A stretch of 60,339 nt of DNA from Loktanella sp. Alg231-35 (GTDB lineage Bacteria; Pseudomonadota; Alphaproteobacteria; Rhodobacterales; Rhodobacteraceae), in NCBI RefSeq assembly GCF_900143545.1, contig NZ_FREV01000011.1, forward strand, positions 1 through 60,339. Reading direction: 5' to 3'. A program made the translations under genes and the position numbers. Below the pieces are notes generated by a model that made no database searches, was not told the origin of the DNA, and worked only from the letters and a program-made list of their open reading frames with translations. Below, piece by piece: positions 7,749 to 16,328 of this stretch (position 1 is its first letter; each line of letters begins with the position of its first letter).

Positions 7749-8825
7749 TTATTGCACGTAGTTCTGCCAGTTCGCCTGCCAGTCATTGATGAAGCCCACC
7801 AGATCAGCATCGGGATTATGAACCTTGCTGAGGCTGCGCACAGTTTCGGGGGATAGGATACACCCGTTCAACAGGCCGTTTGCGTAGGTTTCAACATTTT
7901 CAGCCGTGACCGGGATGAGACCAACCTGTGGCTGAGTATCCGTGATCGGGTGGCCATGCAGGTAATCATAAAGCTGGATCAAGCCAAAACCGCCAACCAT
8001 CCAGTGACCGCCGATCGAGAAATCAAGCTCGCCTTCAGCAATGAACTGAGCGACCTGTTCGTCAATATCCGTGGTGATGACGGCGATATCGTCGCGTCCG
8101 GCCTGATCAATGGCAAATTTGCTGCCCAGACCGGCAACCGCACCGATCACGATAAACGCGTCTACTTCACCGGGGGCAAAGCGCGCGATATACTGTTCAG
8201 CATATTTCTGACCGTTTTCACGGCTCAGCACATCCCATGCTTCCGCCACAACTTCGACGCCACCGGCTTCGAGTTCGCGCGCAACACCTTCCCAGATTTC
8301 GGTCGCAGAAATATTGCCCTTTTGGGTCCAGATCATGGCCACTTTTTCGTAACCAAGTTCAACGGTCGCCCGGCCCATGGCCTCGCCCCAAGTGGCGTTG
8401 TTTTGTGTGACCTGTGCGATGAAATCCTCGCCCTCATAGTCGTCGTCGTAGCTTGAAACGACCAGACGGCCGACCGCGATACCAGGAATGTCATTTTCTT
8501 CGAGCAGGCGTGCAACCTGAATACCCGCGGGTGCGGTGAGGGGGTTGAAGATCAACCCGTCAGGTTGACTCGACATGATGGATTCTGCTCGCGCGACATG
8601 CTGTTCTTCAGAGTTCTGATCGTCAAACTCTTTGAGTTCAACGCCAAGTGCGTCGGCGACGCAACGCTCAAACCGGTGACGATTGATCACCCATGGGTTG
8701 GTTTCGGGTTGGCCAAGGTCCGCGATCACCAGATCAGTGCGGGCATGGCCATCTGCGATTGCCGCGCTAGCGAGTGGCAGCAAAGCAGCCGTCGCAAGCA
8801 GAGTCTTTAGAATATTCTTAGTCAT
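7749..8825 (-). CDS. Sugar ABC transporter substrate-binding protein (CUT2)
   Basis: Periplasmic binding protein of 358 residues. The start at 8825 is set by a GGGAGGAG motif; the signal peptide MTKNILKTLLATAALLPLAS ends near AIADG. The mature part begins with the strand LVIADLGQPETNPW and holds SSQPDGLIFNPLTAPA, the hinge-lobe pattern of Peripla_BP_4 sugar receptors. It is the first gene of the operon, as for FrcB, and is followed by a stem-loop that probably raises its expression above the membrane components. It resembles FrcB-type fructose receptors in context; ligand specificity is inference. Confidence 0.9.
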   Translation of the reverse strand: MTKNILKTLLATAALLPLASAAIADGHARTDLVIADLGQPETNPWVINRHRFERCVADALGVELKEFDDQNSEEQHVARAESIMSSQPDGLIFNPLTAPAGIQVARLLEENDIPGIAVGRLVVSSYDDDYEGEDFIAQVTQNNATWGEAMGRATVELGYEKVAMIWTQKGNISATEIWEGVARELEAGGVEVVAEAWDVLSRENGQKYAEQYIARFAPGEVDAFIVIGAVAGLGSKFAIDQAGRDDIAVITTDIDEQVAQFIAEGELDFSIGGHWMVGGFGLIQLYDYLHGHPITDTQPQVGLIPVTAENVETYANGLLNGCILSPETVRSLSKVHNPDADLVGFINDWQANWQNYVQ

Positions 8826-8896
8826 GTTCTTTCTCCTCCCTGGAGAGTTTCTATTTTGTAAGGCAAAGGTCGAATCAGCCCACTTAAATGCGTAAC

Positions 8897-8908
8897 GCAA
8901 TTAATTGC
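8897..8908 (-). promoter_or_regulatory. Palindrome, candidate ROK operator
   Basis: GCAATTAATTGC is a perfect 12-bp palindrome 72 bases upstream of the binding-protein start codon. A related half, CGCAAT, follows at 8934 on the plus strand. Position fits an operator for the ROK regulator encoded in the same operon; the assignment is inference. Confidence 0.4.
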
Positions 8909-9170
8909 ACCTCGCAATAAAGTATTAATCACACCGCAATCCTGTGGTCGTCATGTCGGCATCCGACCAAGCATCTTTGGCCAGTAAAGAAAGTGTGGGA
9001 GCGCAAGATAACTCCGTATTGCGGTTTTATCGACAGCGGCCATTGGTGCACATGCAGCGAATTCACAGTTTGTCTCGCAGACTGTTAATTCGAGTGGGCC
9101 AGGACTTTGCGCTTGTAGCTAACGTCCGGTTTGGCGGGCCGCACCGCAGCATCTTGATCCATTGACCAAC

Positions 9171-9229
9171 GGCAGGAATGGGCCGGAAACAGACTCGCAG
9201 AAACCGAAGCGGCAACGGCCGTTCAGCGG
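9171..9229. repeat. Dispersed 59-bp repeat, copy A
   Basis: Identical over 59 bases, except one A/T difference, to the reverse complement of 55437-55495. Both copies are in non-coding DNA or a gene edge, 46 kb apart. Confidence 0.85.
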
Positions 9230-9322
9230 ACAAAGCCGCCGAAGGACAATTCATCTCGATTGTCGGCTCCCCAACCCAAAGCTGCCACTCGAAATCGTCA
9301 AACACGTTGCATTGCACCATAC

Positions 9323-10561
9323 TCAGCCGCGACCAGCGACACTTGCTTGGTATCGGTTAAGGTCCGAGACGAGCGATTGGCCGGAAGCGACGCCCATCCG
9401 TTCGCAGAACTCTGCCCAGACGACAGCGTAAGGCAAGTCCTTGATCTCTTCCGTGACAACCAGTCGGGACGTGTTGTCGAGGCTGTCTTCCGCTGATTTC
9501 AGACTATCCCAAGGGGCCAGTAGCGCACGCAAAAGTGCCTTTTGCATGTTGCGCGTTCCGATGACCCAAGCTGCTGTCCTGCTGATCGTTGCGTCAAAGA
9601 AATCAAGCCCGATATGGGTGCGTCCTAATAGATCGGCGCTCACCAGTTCCTGGGCCATCTGCAAGATCGCGTCGTCCAAGAGGATCACATGGTCACTGTC
9701 CCATCGCATGGGGCGGCTGACGTGGAGCAGGATTTCATCGACGGACAATGCAACCGAGCTCAGTTTGTCGGCAACGTTCTCTGTCGGGTGGAAATGCCCC
9801 ATGTCTAGGCACAGCAAGGTGCCTTTGCGGATCGCGTAACCCATGTAGAACTCGTGGCTGCCGACAGTGCATGCCTCAACACCGATCCCGAACAATTTGC
9901 TTTCAACGGCATCCAGTATCTGCGCTTTGTCGTGTGGCGTGGCCATCATCGCGTCAAGCGAGTTTTCCAAACGCTGGCGCGGTGACATGCGGTCAACGGG
10001 CGTGTCTTTATAGCCGTCTGGCACCCAGATGTTATTGACTACTGGCGAGCCTAGGGCCGCCCCCATCTGGGCTGCGATGTCGCGCGACCGTTTGCCGTGT
10101 TCAATCCAGAAATCGCGAATGCCCTGATCTGGATGGCTGAGCGTCAGGTTGTCGTCCGCCTTTTCGTGGGCAAAAAACGTCGGGTTGAAATCAAGGCCGA
10201 GGCCTTGGTCCTTCGCCCAATCAACCCAAGGTGCGAAATGGCTGTATTCAATCTCGTCGCGGTCAGGGTTCTGGTCGGTATCGAGGTAGCACGCATGCAG
10301 GTTCAGCCGGTGCTTGCCGGGGATCATTGAGTAGGAGAACTCTAGATCGGCGCGTAATTCATCAGGCGTGCGGGCACGGCCGGGGTGGTTGCCCGTGGCC
10401 TGAATGCCGCCGCCGGAACTACCGGTTTTATGCTCAAAACCAACTACGTCATCCCCTTGCCAGCAATGCATCGAGATTGGGATGTCAGCCAGCCGGTTTA
10501 GTGCTGTTTCAGTATCTACGCCCCAGTCTGCAAAGGCGGCTTTCGCGCTGTCATAGCTCAT
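9323..10561 (-). CDS. rhaA: L-rhamnose isomerase
   Basis: Cytoplasmic isomerase of 412 residues converting L-rhamnose to L-rhamnulose. It matches the enterobacterial/Bacillus RhaA family: PISMHCWQGDDVVGFE, GGIQATGNHPGRAR, KHRLNLHACYLD, GSHEFYMGYAIRKG, LDMGHFHPTE and HVSRPMRWDSDHV, which include metal-binding Glu, Asp and His residues. The ATG at 10561 has GGAGGAG upstream; the ATG at 10576 itself forms part of that site. It follows rhaD by 21 bases. Rhizobial rha loci usually carry the unrelated RhaI-type isomerase here, so this is a substitution within an otherwise rhizobial layout. Confidence 0.93.
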   Translation of the reverse strand: MSYDSAKAAFADWGVDTETALNRLADIPISMHCWQGDDVVGFEHKTGSSGGGIQATGNHPGRARTPDELRADLEFSYSMIPGKHRLNLHACYLDTDQNPDRDEIEYSHFAPWVDWAKDQGLGLDFNPTFFAHEKADDNLTLSHPDQGIRDFWIEHGKRSRDIAAQMGAALGSPVVNNIWVPDGYKDTPVDRMSPRQRLENSLDAMMATPHDKAQILDAVESKLFGIGVEACTVGSHEFYMGYAIRKGTLLCLDMGHFHPTENVADKLSSVALSVDEILLHVSRPMRWDSDHVILLDDAILQMAQELVSADLLGRTHIGLDFFDATISRTAAWVIGTRNMQKALLRALLAPWDSLKSAEDSLDNTSRLVVTEEIKDLPYAVVWAEFCERMGVASGQSLVSDLNRYQASVAGRG

Positions 10562-10582
10562 GTTGTCTCCTCCCATGGACGC

Positions 10583-12685
10583 CTAGCGCGTGAACGCCTC
10601 TTTATTGCCTGCATCGACGTTGATGATATTGCCCGTGGATTTGGCGGACAAGTCAGACCCAAGGAAATAAGCGGCTTCTGCGATGTCCTCAGGCAGCACT
10701 GAGAGCTTCAGCATGGAGCGATCTCGATACATCTCTTCCAGCCCGTCTTTGTCGGTTCCGTAGGTGTCCGCACGCTGGTCGAGCCATTCACCCTGCCAGA
10801 TTTTGGATCCCTTCAACACCGCATCAGGGTTCACAACGTTCACCCGCACGCCCATCGGCGCACCTTCAAGGGCAAGACAGCGGGCAAGGTGAATCTCGGA
10901 CGCTTTGGCGGTGCAATAGGCCGATGCATTCGGAGACGCAGCGAGGCCGTTCTTGGAGGCCACAAACACAACCGCGCCGCCCATATCCTGAACCTTGAAC
11001 AGCTTGAACGCCTCGCGGCTGACAAGGAAATAGCCCGTGGACAGGATCGACATGTTCTTGTTCCACAGATCAAGGCTCGTCTTCTCGATGGGGGCAGAGC
11101 TGGCGATGCCCGCGTTGGACACAAGGATGTCGACGCCGCCGAATTCAGCGGCGATATCACTGTAAGCCGAAGCAACAGCGTCCTCGCTCGTGACGTTCAT
11201 GTTGACCGTGCGCACCACGTCTGCGGAGTATTTCGCGCTGAGGCCTTCGAAAGCCACGGCAAGAGCCGCATCATCAATATCGGCCAACATCACACAGGCC
11301 CCTTCGCGCAGATACCGTTCAGCGGTGGCAGCGCCAATGCCGCCAGCGCCGCCAGTGACCAAGGCAACCCGACCAGCCATGGATTTTGGTGCCGGCATCC
11401 GCTGGAGTTTGGCCTCTTCCAGAAGCCAGTATTCGATATCGAAGGCTTCCTGTTCGGGAAGGCCTTGGTATTCCGACACAGCATCCGATCCGCGCATTAC
11501 GTTGATGGCGTTGACATAGAATTCGCCGGAGATGCGGGCCGTCGCCTTGTCTTTGGCAAAGGTAATCATGCCGACACCGGGGATCAGGTAGACGACCGCG
11601 TTGGGGTCGCGGATGGCAGGGCTGTCGTCGTGTTTGCAGCGATCATAATAGGCCTGATACCCGACGCGGTAGTCTGCGATCGCGGCATTAAGGCCCGCAA
11701 TCGTGGCGTCTACGTCCGGCTTGGCAGGGTCAAAATCGACCACGAGCGGACAGATTTTCGTGCGCAGGAAGTGATCGGGGCAGGACGTACCGAGCGCGGC
11801 AAGCCGTTCCATGTCCTTCGCGTTCACAAATTCTAAAACCGCATCGCTGTCTGTGAAATGGCCAACCATATGCTGCTGCCCGGATACATATCCACGGATG
11901 GCCGGCATCAGGCGCGCGGCGGTGGCGCGGCGTGCGTCGCCGTCAAGGCTGGTGTGAACCGCCCCGCCGAACGCATCCTTGCCAGCGGTTTCCTTGGCAA
12001 ACCAATCCATTGCCGTCTGAATGACGTCCAGCGTCAGCTCATAGCAGTCCTTTGCGTCATCCGCCCAGGTGAACAACCCGTGGCTTTCAAGGACGACGCC
12101 TTTGGCATCCGGGTTCTTTTCACAGAAATCCGACAGCCAAAGACCCAGTTCGTAGCCAGGCTTCTTCCATGGCAACCAGCCGATGCTGTCACCGAAGATT
12201 TGTTGCGTCAGTGCCTTACTGTCCTTGGCCGCTGCGATCGCGATGATCGCATCGGGGTGCATGTGATCCACATGTTTTGCGGACACATAAGCATGAAGCG
12301 GAGTATCGATCGACGCCGCACGCGGGTTCAGGTTGAACGTGCAATGAGGCAAATACGCGACCATCTCGTCTTCGAACTCTACTCCGCGATACAGACCCCT
12401 TAGCGCGTTCAGTTTGTCCATATATAGCGTCGAAAAACCGTCGATCTTGATTGAGCCAACGTCCCCGCCCGATCCTTTGACCCACAACACCTCAGTTGCA
12501 TCACCCGTTAGCGGATCATCTTGCATGACTTTTGCTGAAGTATTGCCGCCGCCGTAATTGGTGATTCTTTTGTCAGAGCCCAGCAGATTTGAGCGATACA
12601 GCAGTTTCTCCGACTCGCTCATCTTGCTGGCGTGGTCGGCATCCCATTTATTTTCAAGACGTTGGATGTTTTTGGAAGAGGTCAT
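10583..12685 (-). CDS. rhaD: Bifunctional rhamnulose-1-phosphate aldolase / short-chain dehydrogenase
   Basis: Fusion of 700 residues. Residues 1 to about 420 form a class II aldolase/adducin domain (NYGGGNTSAKV, LWVKGSGGD, YLPHCTFNLNPR, and the metal-binding His cluster in HAYVSAKHVDHMHPDA). Residues about 430 to 700 form an SDR domain with VALVTGGAGGIGAA, NAGIASSAP and the catalytic YCTAK. The aldolase makes DHAP and L-lactaldehyde from rhamnulose 1-phosphate; the SDR part is thought to oxidise lactaldehyde. It is the first gene of the leftward arm, with GGAG before the ATG, and is controlled from the shared intergenic operator region. Confidence 0.93.
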   Translation of the reverse strand: MTSSKNIQRLENKWDADHASKMSESEKLLYRSNLLGSDKRITNYGGGNTSAKVMQDDPLTGDATEVLWVKGSGGDVGSIKIDGFSTLYMDKLNALRGLYRGVEFEDEMVAYLPHCTFNLNPRAASIDTPLHAYVSAKHVDHMHPDAIIAIAAAKDSKALTQQIFGDSIGWLPWKKPGYELGLWLSDFCEKNPDAKGVVLESHGLFTWADDAKDCYELTLDVIQTAMDWFAKETAGKDAFGGAVHTSLDGDARRATAARLMPAIRGYVSGQQHMVGHFTDSDAVLEFVNAKDMERLAALGTSCPDHFLRTKICPLVVDFDPAKPDVDATIAGLNAAIADYRVGYQAYYDRCKHDDSPAIRDPNAVVYLIPGVGMITFAKDKATARISGEFYVNAINVMRGSDAVSEYQGLPEQEAFDIEYWLLEEAKLQRMPAPKSMAGRVALVTGGAGGIGAATAERYLREGACVMLADIDDAALAVAFEGLSAKYSADVVRTVNMNVTSEDAVASAYSDIAAEFGGVDILVSNAGIASSAPIEKTSLDLWNKNMSILSTGYFLVSREAFKLFKVQDMGGAVVFVASKNGLAASPNASAYCTAKASEIHLARCLALEGAPMGVRVNVVNPDAVLKGSKIWQGEWLDQRADTYGTDKDGLEEMYRDRSMLKLSVLPEDIAEAAYFLGSDLSAKSTGNIINVDAGNKEAFTR

Positions 12686-12755
12686 GTGTGTCTCCGTGGA
12701 CGGCGGGTTAAGACTAACTATTCGAAATCAACGTGACGGCAGGCCGCAGGCAAGT

Positions 12756-12822
12756 CAATCATTTTCAATCACAAACAATCATGCTGCGGCGCAGAGTGAT
12801 TGAAGATGACAATTAATGATTG
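12756..12822. promoter_or_regulatory. CAATCA/TGATTG operator array between rhaD and rhaR
   Basis: Three direct CAATCA copies start at 12756, 12766 and 12776, exactly one helical turn apart. Two inverted copies, TGATTG, start at 12797 and 12817, two turns apart. The array fills the divergent promoter region of the rha arms. A DeoR regulator is encoded beside it, and such proteins bind clustered short repeats, so autoregulation and control of rhaD are inferred. Confidence 0.65.
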
Positions 12823-12872
12823 ACAAACTGTCGCGATTCGCCCCACGTTCAGAGCAATCAAAGGGACACCCC

Positions 12873-13685
12873 ATGCACGAAAAAGATCGCCACAGAGTCA
12901 TCCTATCTGCCGTTCAAGACCGCTCACTTGTGACTGTCATTGACCTGTGCACGTTGACTGGCGCATCCGAAGCGACGGTGCGTCGTGACATCAATACGTT
13001 GGACGAGAAGAAGCAATTGCGCCGGGTGCGCGGTGGTGCCGAGGCTCTGACGACTACGCCTTTTGTCGGCCTTGCCGGACGGCCATTTTCTGTCAACGAG
13101 ACGCTGAACAGCGCTGAAAAGCAGGCGATTGCCGCCGCCGCTGTCGAGCTATGTGAAGACGGTGAGCCGATCATCATTAACGGTGGAACCACGACATTCC
13201 AGATGGTTCACCCCCTGGCATCGCGTCGGATGCAGGTCTTTACCAATTCATTCCCAATCGCCGAACATCTTCTGAAGAACACCCAAAACACGGTGATGTT
13301 GTCAGGCGGGATCATTTACCGCGAACAAAACATCATCCTGTCGCCGTTTGACAATGACGTGACACGCAATTTCTACGCCAAGCGGATGTTCATGGGCGCG
13401 CAGGGCATCGGCCCGCTGGGCCTTATGGAAGGCGATCCTTTGCTGATCCAGGCCGAACAGAAGCTGATTGGCCAAGCCGAAGAATTGATCGTTCTGGTGG
13501 ACAGCAGCAAGTTTGAACAACGCTCCAGCCTTGTGCTGTGCCCACTTGAGCGGATCGACACAATCATCACCGACGACAAGATCGATGACCGCACTGCGGC
13601 CATGCTGGAATCGGCGGATGTAACACTGATCGTGGTGCCCACTGGCGCCGCGCAGAAAGAGGGGGTGGCAACACTGCCAGCCTGA
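12873..13685 (+). CDS. rhaR: DeoR family transcriptional regulator of rhamnose genes
   Basis: Protein of 270 residues with an N-terminal DeoR helix-turn-helix (VTVIDLCTLTGASEATVRRDINTLDEKKQLRRVRGGA, split by the turn at TGAS) and a C-terminal ISOCOT sugar-phosphate sensor domain (IINGGTTTFQMV, FTNSFPIAEHL, LSGGIIYREQ, VDSSKF). The ATG at 12873 has AAGGGA upstream; an upstream in-frame ATG at 12816 lies inside the operator array. First gene of the rightward rha arm, 25 bases before rhaS, as in the rhizobial rhaRSTPQUK operon. Likely a repressor relieved by a phosphorylated rhamnose intermediate. Confidence 0.9.
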   Translation: MHEKDRHRVILSAVQDRSLVTVIDLCTLTGASEATVRRDINTLDEKKQLRRVRGGAEALTTTPFVGLAGRPFSVNETLNSAEKQAIAAAAVELCEDGEPIIINGGTTTFQMVHPLASRRMQVFTNSFPIAEHLLKNTQNTVMLSGGIIYREQNIILSPFDNDVTRNFYAKRMFMGAQGIGPLGLMEGDPLLIQAEQKLIGQAEELIVLVDSSKFEQRSSLVLCPLERIDTIITDDKIDDRTAAMLESADVTLIVVPTGAAQKEGVATLPA

Positions 13686-13710
13686 CCACAACCACTCCAG
13701 GGAGGAAACC

Positions 13711-14706
13711 ATGAGTGTACTGAAGAAACTAGCAGCATCCGCTGCAATGGCCGCCGCGACATTCGCAACGCCAGTATTCGCACAAGATGATGTTCGCATC
13801 GCGATTGTCGTCAAAGCGCTCGGCATCGGGTTCTTTGAAGCTGCCGCAGAAGGCGCTGAAGAGGCCGCCGCAGAGCTTGGCAACGTCGAGATCATCTACA
13901 CGGGTCCGACCGACACGACTGCCGAAGGTCAGATTGAAGTCATCAACGCGCTCATCGCCCAACAGGTCGACGCGATTGCAATTTCCGCCAACGACACAGA
14001 CGCCCTTGTGCCCGCCCTGCAGCGCGCGATGCAGCGCGGCATTACAGTGATCAGCTGGGATTCCGGCGTTGCCCCCGAAGGTCGCCAATTGCACCTGAAC
14101 CCATCTTCCAACCCGCTGATTGGTAACATGATCATCAAGCTGGCCGCCGACCACCTGCCAGATGGCGGTGAGGTTGCGTTGCTGTCCGCGACAACCACAT
14201 CAACGAACCAGAACATCTGGATCGATGAGATGATGGCCGTCATGGGCGACTATCCCGGCATCGACGTGGTTGCGACGGTTTATGGTGATGACCTTGCCGA
14301 CAAATCCTACCGCGAAGCCACAGGCCTGATGCAGTCCTATCCTGATCTAGACGCAATCATCGCACCGACGTCCGTTGGTATCGTGGCTGCTGCACAGGCT
14401 GTCGTGGATGCTGGCAAAGTTGGCGAAGTGAACGTAACGGGTCTTGGCCTGCCGTCTGAAATGGCTGGTGCCATTGAGTCCGGTGCCTCGCAGTCATTCG
14501 CGATCTGGAACCCGATCGATCTGGGTTACTCCGCGACGATGCTCGCCTATGAGCTGAGCCAGAACGGTGTCGAAGCCACCTCAGGTGCCGAAGTGCCAAT
14601 GGGCCGCATGGGCAGCCTGACGTTGGATGAGAACAGCGAAGGCGCAATGGCGGACCCGTTCGTCTATGACGCAAGCAACATCGACCAGTTCAAGTCGATC
14701 TTCTAA
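13711..14706 (+). CDS. rhaS: Rhamnose ABC transporter substrate-binding protein
   Basis: Periplasmic receptor of 331 residues. A signal peptide, MSVLKKLAASAAMAAATFAT, ends near PVFAQ. The mature domain shows the CUT2 receptor pattern: VKALGIGFFEAAAEGA, YTGPTDTTAEGQI, QVDAIAISANDTDALVPAL and ISWDSGVAPEGRQLHLNP. It matches RhaS receptors, which bind L-rhamnose. GGGAGGAAA precedes the start. A stem-loop separates it from rhaT, consistent with higher receptor expression. Confidence 0.93.
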   Translation: MSVLKKLAASAAMAAATFATPVFAQDDVRIAIVVKALGIGFFEAAAEGAEEAAAELGNVEIIYTGPTDTTAEGQIEVINALIAQQVDAIAISANDTDALVPALQRAMQRGITVISWDSGVAPEGRQLHLNPSSNPLIGNMIIKLAADHLPDGGEVALLSATTTSTNQNIWIDEMMAVMGDYPGIDVVATVYGDDLADKSYREATGLMQSYPDLDAIIAPTSVGIVAAAQAVVDAGKVGEVNVTGLGLPSEMAGAIESGASQSFAIWNPIDLGYSATMLAYELSQNGVEATSGAEVPMGRMGSLTLDENSEGAMADPFVYDASNIDQFKSIF

Positions 14707-14720
14707 AGCTTCTCCCCAGC

Positions 14721-14751
14721 TCGGTCCGGCGCACCACTTGCGTCGGGCCGA
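14721..14751 (+). promoter_or_regulatory. Intercistronic stem-loop between rhaS and rhaT
   Basis: TCGGTCCGGCGC (14721-14732) pairs with GCGTCGGGCCGA (14740-14751) over 12 pairs including two G-U pairs, with a 7-base loop. No T-run follows. Same position relative to the receptor gene as the hairpin at 7707 in the other sugar operon. Confidence 0.7.
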
Positions 14752-14786
14752 ACTACTCCAATCCCCAATCCTGAGAGAGTGTTCGG

Positions 14787-16328
14787 ATGTCGACTCGCCC
14801 CGCGCCCCCCATATCGCCTGACGTGTCCCCCATGGTCTCGATGGACATGATCACCAAGACATTTCCCGGGGTAAAGGCCCTGGATGAGGTCAAACTTGAC
14901 CTTTACCCCGGCCAAGTGACCGCCCTTGTCGGTGAGAACGGCGCCGGAAAATCCACGACCGTCAAGATCCTGACAGGCATTTACCAACCGAATGGCGGGA
15001 CGATCCGCATCGACGGTGATCCGATTTCCTTTGCCTCCCCCAATGACGCCGCCAAAGCGGGCATCACGGCCATCCATCAAGAGACTGTTCTGTTCGATGA
15101 GCTTTCCGTGGCAGAAAACATTTACATCGGCCATGCCCCCCGCACGCGGTTCGGCCTAATTGATACCGCTCAAATGCACCGCTCGGCCGCAAAGCTGCTG
15201 GCCGACATTGGTGCGCCGTTTAGCTCCCACACCCAATTGCGCGACCTGGGCATTGCCAACAAACACCTTGTCGCGATTGCCCGCGCTTTGTCAGTCGACG
15301 CGCGCGTGGTGATCATGGACGAGCCGACGGCGGCCCTGTCCCACAAAGAAATCGAAGAGCTGTATGAGCTGGTCGAGACTTTGAAATCACAAGGCAAAGC
15401 GATCCTGTTTATCAGCCATAAGTTCGATGAGATCTTCCGCATAGCCGACCGTTATACCGTGTTTCGCGATGGAGCCTTTGTTGGCGATGGCCGGATCGAT
15501 GACATCTCTGAAGGCGATCTTGTTACGATGATGGTCGGGCGATCCGTCGATCAGATATTCCCGCAAAGCGACCATGCCATCGGGGATGAAGTCCTGAAAG
15601 TCGTGGGATATGAACACCCGACAGAATTCGCCGACATCAGTTTCAGCCTCAACAAGGGCGAAATTCTGGGCTTCTACGGCCTTGTCGGTGCTGGCCGATC
15701 CGAGTTCATGCAATCTCTTTTCGGGATCGCGAAACCTTCAAAAGGGGTGTGTCGGATCAATGGCGACATCAAGGTGATCCGCTCTCCGGCAGATGCGGTG
15801 TCCAACGGGATCGTTTATGTCCCCGAGGATCGCGGCAAACAGGGTGCGGTTATCGGATTGCCCATTTTTCAGAACATAACTTTGCCGTCCTTGGACAAGA
15901 CATCCCGAAGTGGGTTCTTGAAGCTCGCCGAAGAATTCAAACTTGCACGCGAGTACTCGCAGCGGCTGGATCTTCGGGCGGCATCACTTGATCAAGACGT
16001 CGGCAATCTTTCGGGCGGCAATCAGCAAAAGGTCGTTATCGCCAAATGGCTGGCGACCCAGCCCCAAGTGATCATTCTGGACGAACCCACCAAGGGCATC
16101 GACATCGGATCCAAGGCGGCCGTGCATGAATTCATGTCCGAACTGGCCGCGCAGGGCCTGTCCGTCATCATGGTCAGCTCTGAAATTCCCGAAATCATCG
16201 GCATGTCAGATCGTGTGATCGTCATGCGAGACGGCCGTATCGCCGCCGAATTGACGAAAGACGAATTGTCCCCTGAAATCCTCGTGCGCCACGCAGCCGG
16301 CATTACATCTGACGGAGCCGCAGCATGA
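14787..16328 (+). CDS. rhaT: Rhamnose ABC transporter ATP-binding protein
   Basis: Double-domain CUT2 ATPase of 513 residues. Domain 1 has Walker A GENGAGKST and Walker B VVIMDEPTAAL. Domain 2 has a degenerate P-loop (GLVGAGRSE), the signature LSGGNQQKV and Walker B VIILDEPTKGID. This asymmetric pair is typical of RbsA/RhaT proteins. It energises RhaP-RhaQ at the inner membrane. The stop overlaps rhaP by four bases. Confidence 0.93.
   Translation: MSTRPAPPISPDVSPMVSMDMITKTFPGVKALDEVKLDLYPGQVTALVGENGAGKSTTVKILTGIYQPNGGTIRIDGDPISFASPNDAAKAGITAIHQETVLFDELSVAENIYIGHAPRTRFGLIDTAQMHRSAAKLLADIGAPFSSHTQLRDLGIANKHLVAIARALSVDARVVIMDEPTAALSHKEIEELYELVETLKSQGKAILFISHKFDEIFRIADRYTVFRDGAFVGDGRIDDISEGDLVTMMVGRSVDQIFPQSDHAIGDEVLKVVGYEHPTEFADISFSLNKGEILGFYGLVGAGRSEFMQSLFGIAKPSKGVCRINGDIKVIRSPADAVSNGIVYVPEDRGKQGAVIGLPIFQNITLPSLDKTSRSGFLKLAEEFKLAREYSQRLDLRAASLDQDVGNLSGGNQQKVVIAKWLATQPQVIILDEPTKGIDIGSKAAVHEFMSELAAQGLSVIMVSSEIPEIIGMSDRVIVMRDGRIAAELTKDELSPEILVRHAAGITSDGAAA

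Larger units (their letters stand above)
8826..9322. other. Intergenic region upstream of the fructoside operon
   Basis: No gene. It contains the promoter zone of the minus-strand operon with the palindrome at 8897. From 9171 to 9229 it holds a 59-bp repeat that recurs inverted at 55437-55495 with one mismatch. The rhaA stop lies at 9323. Confidence 0.6.
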
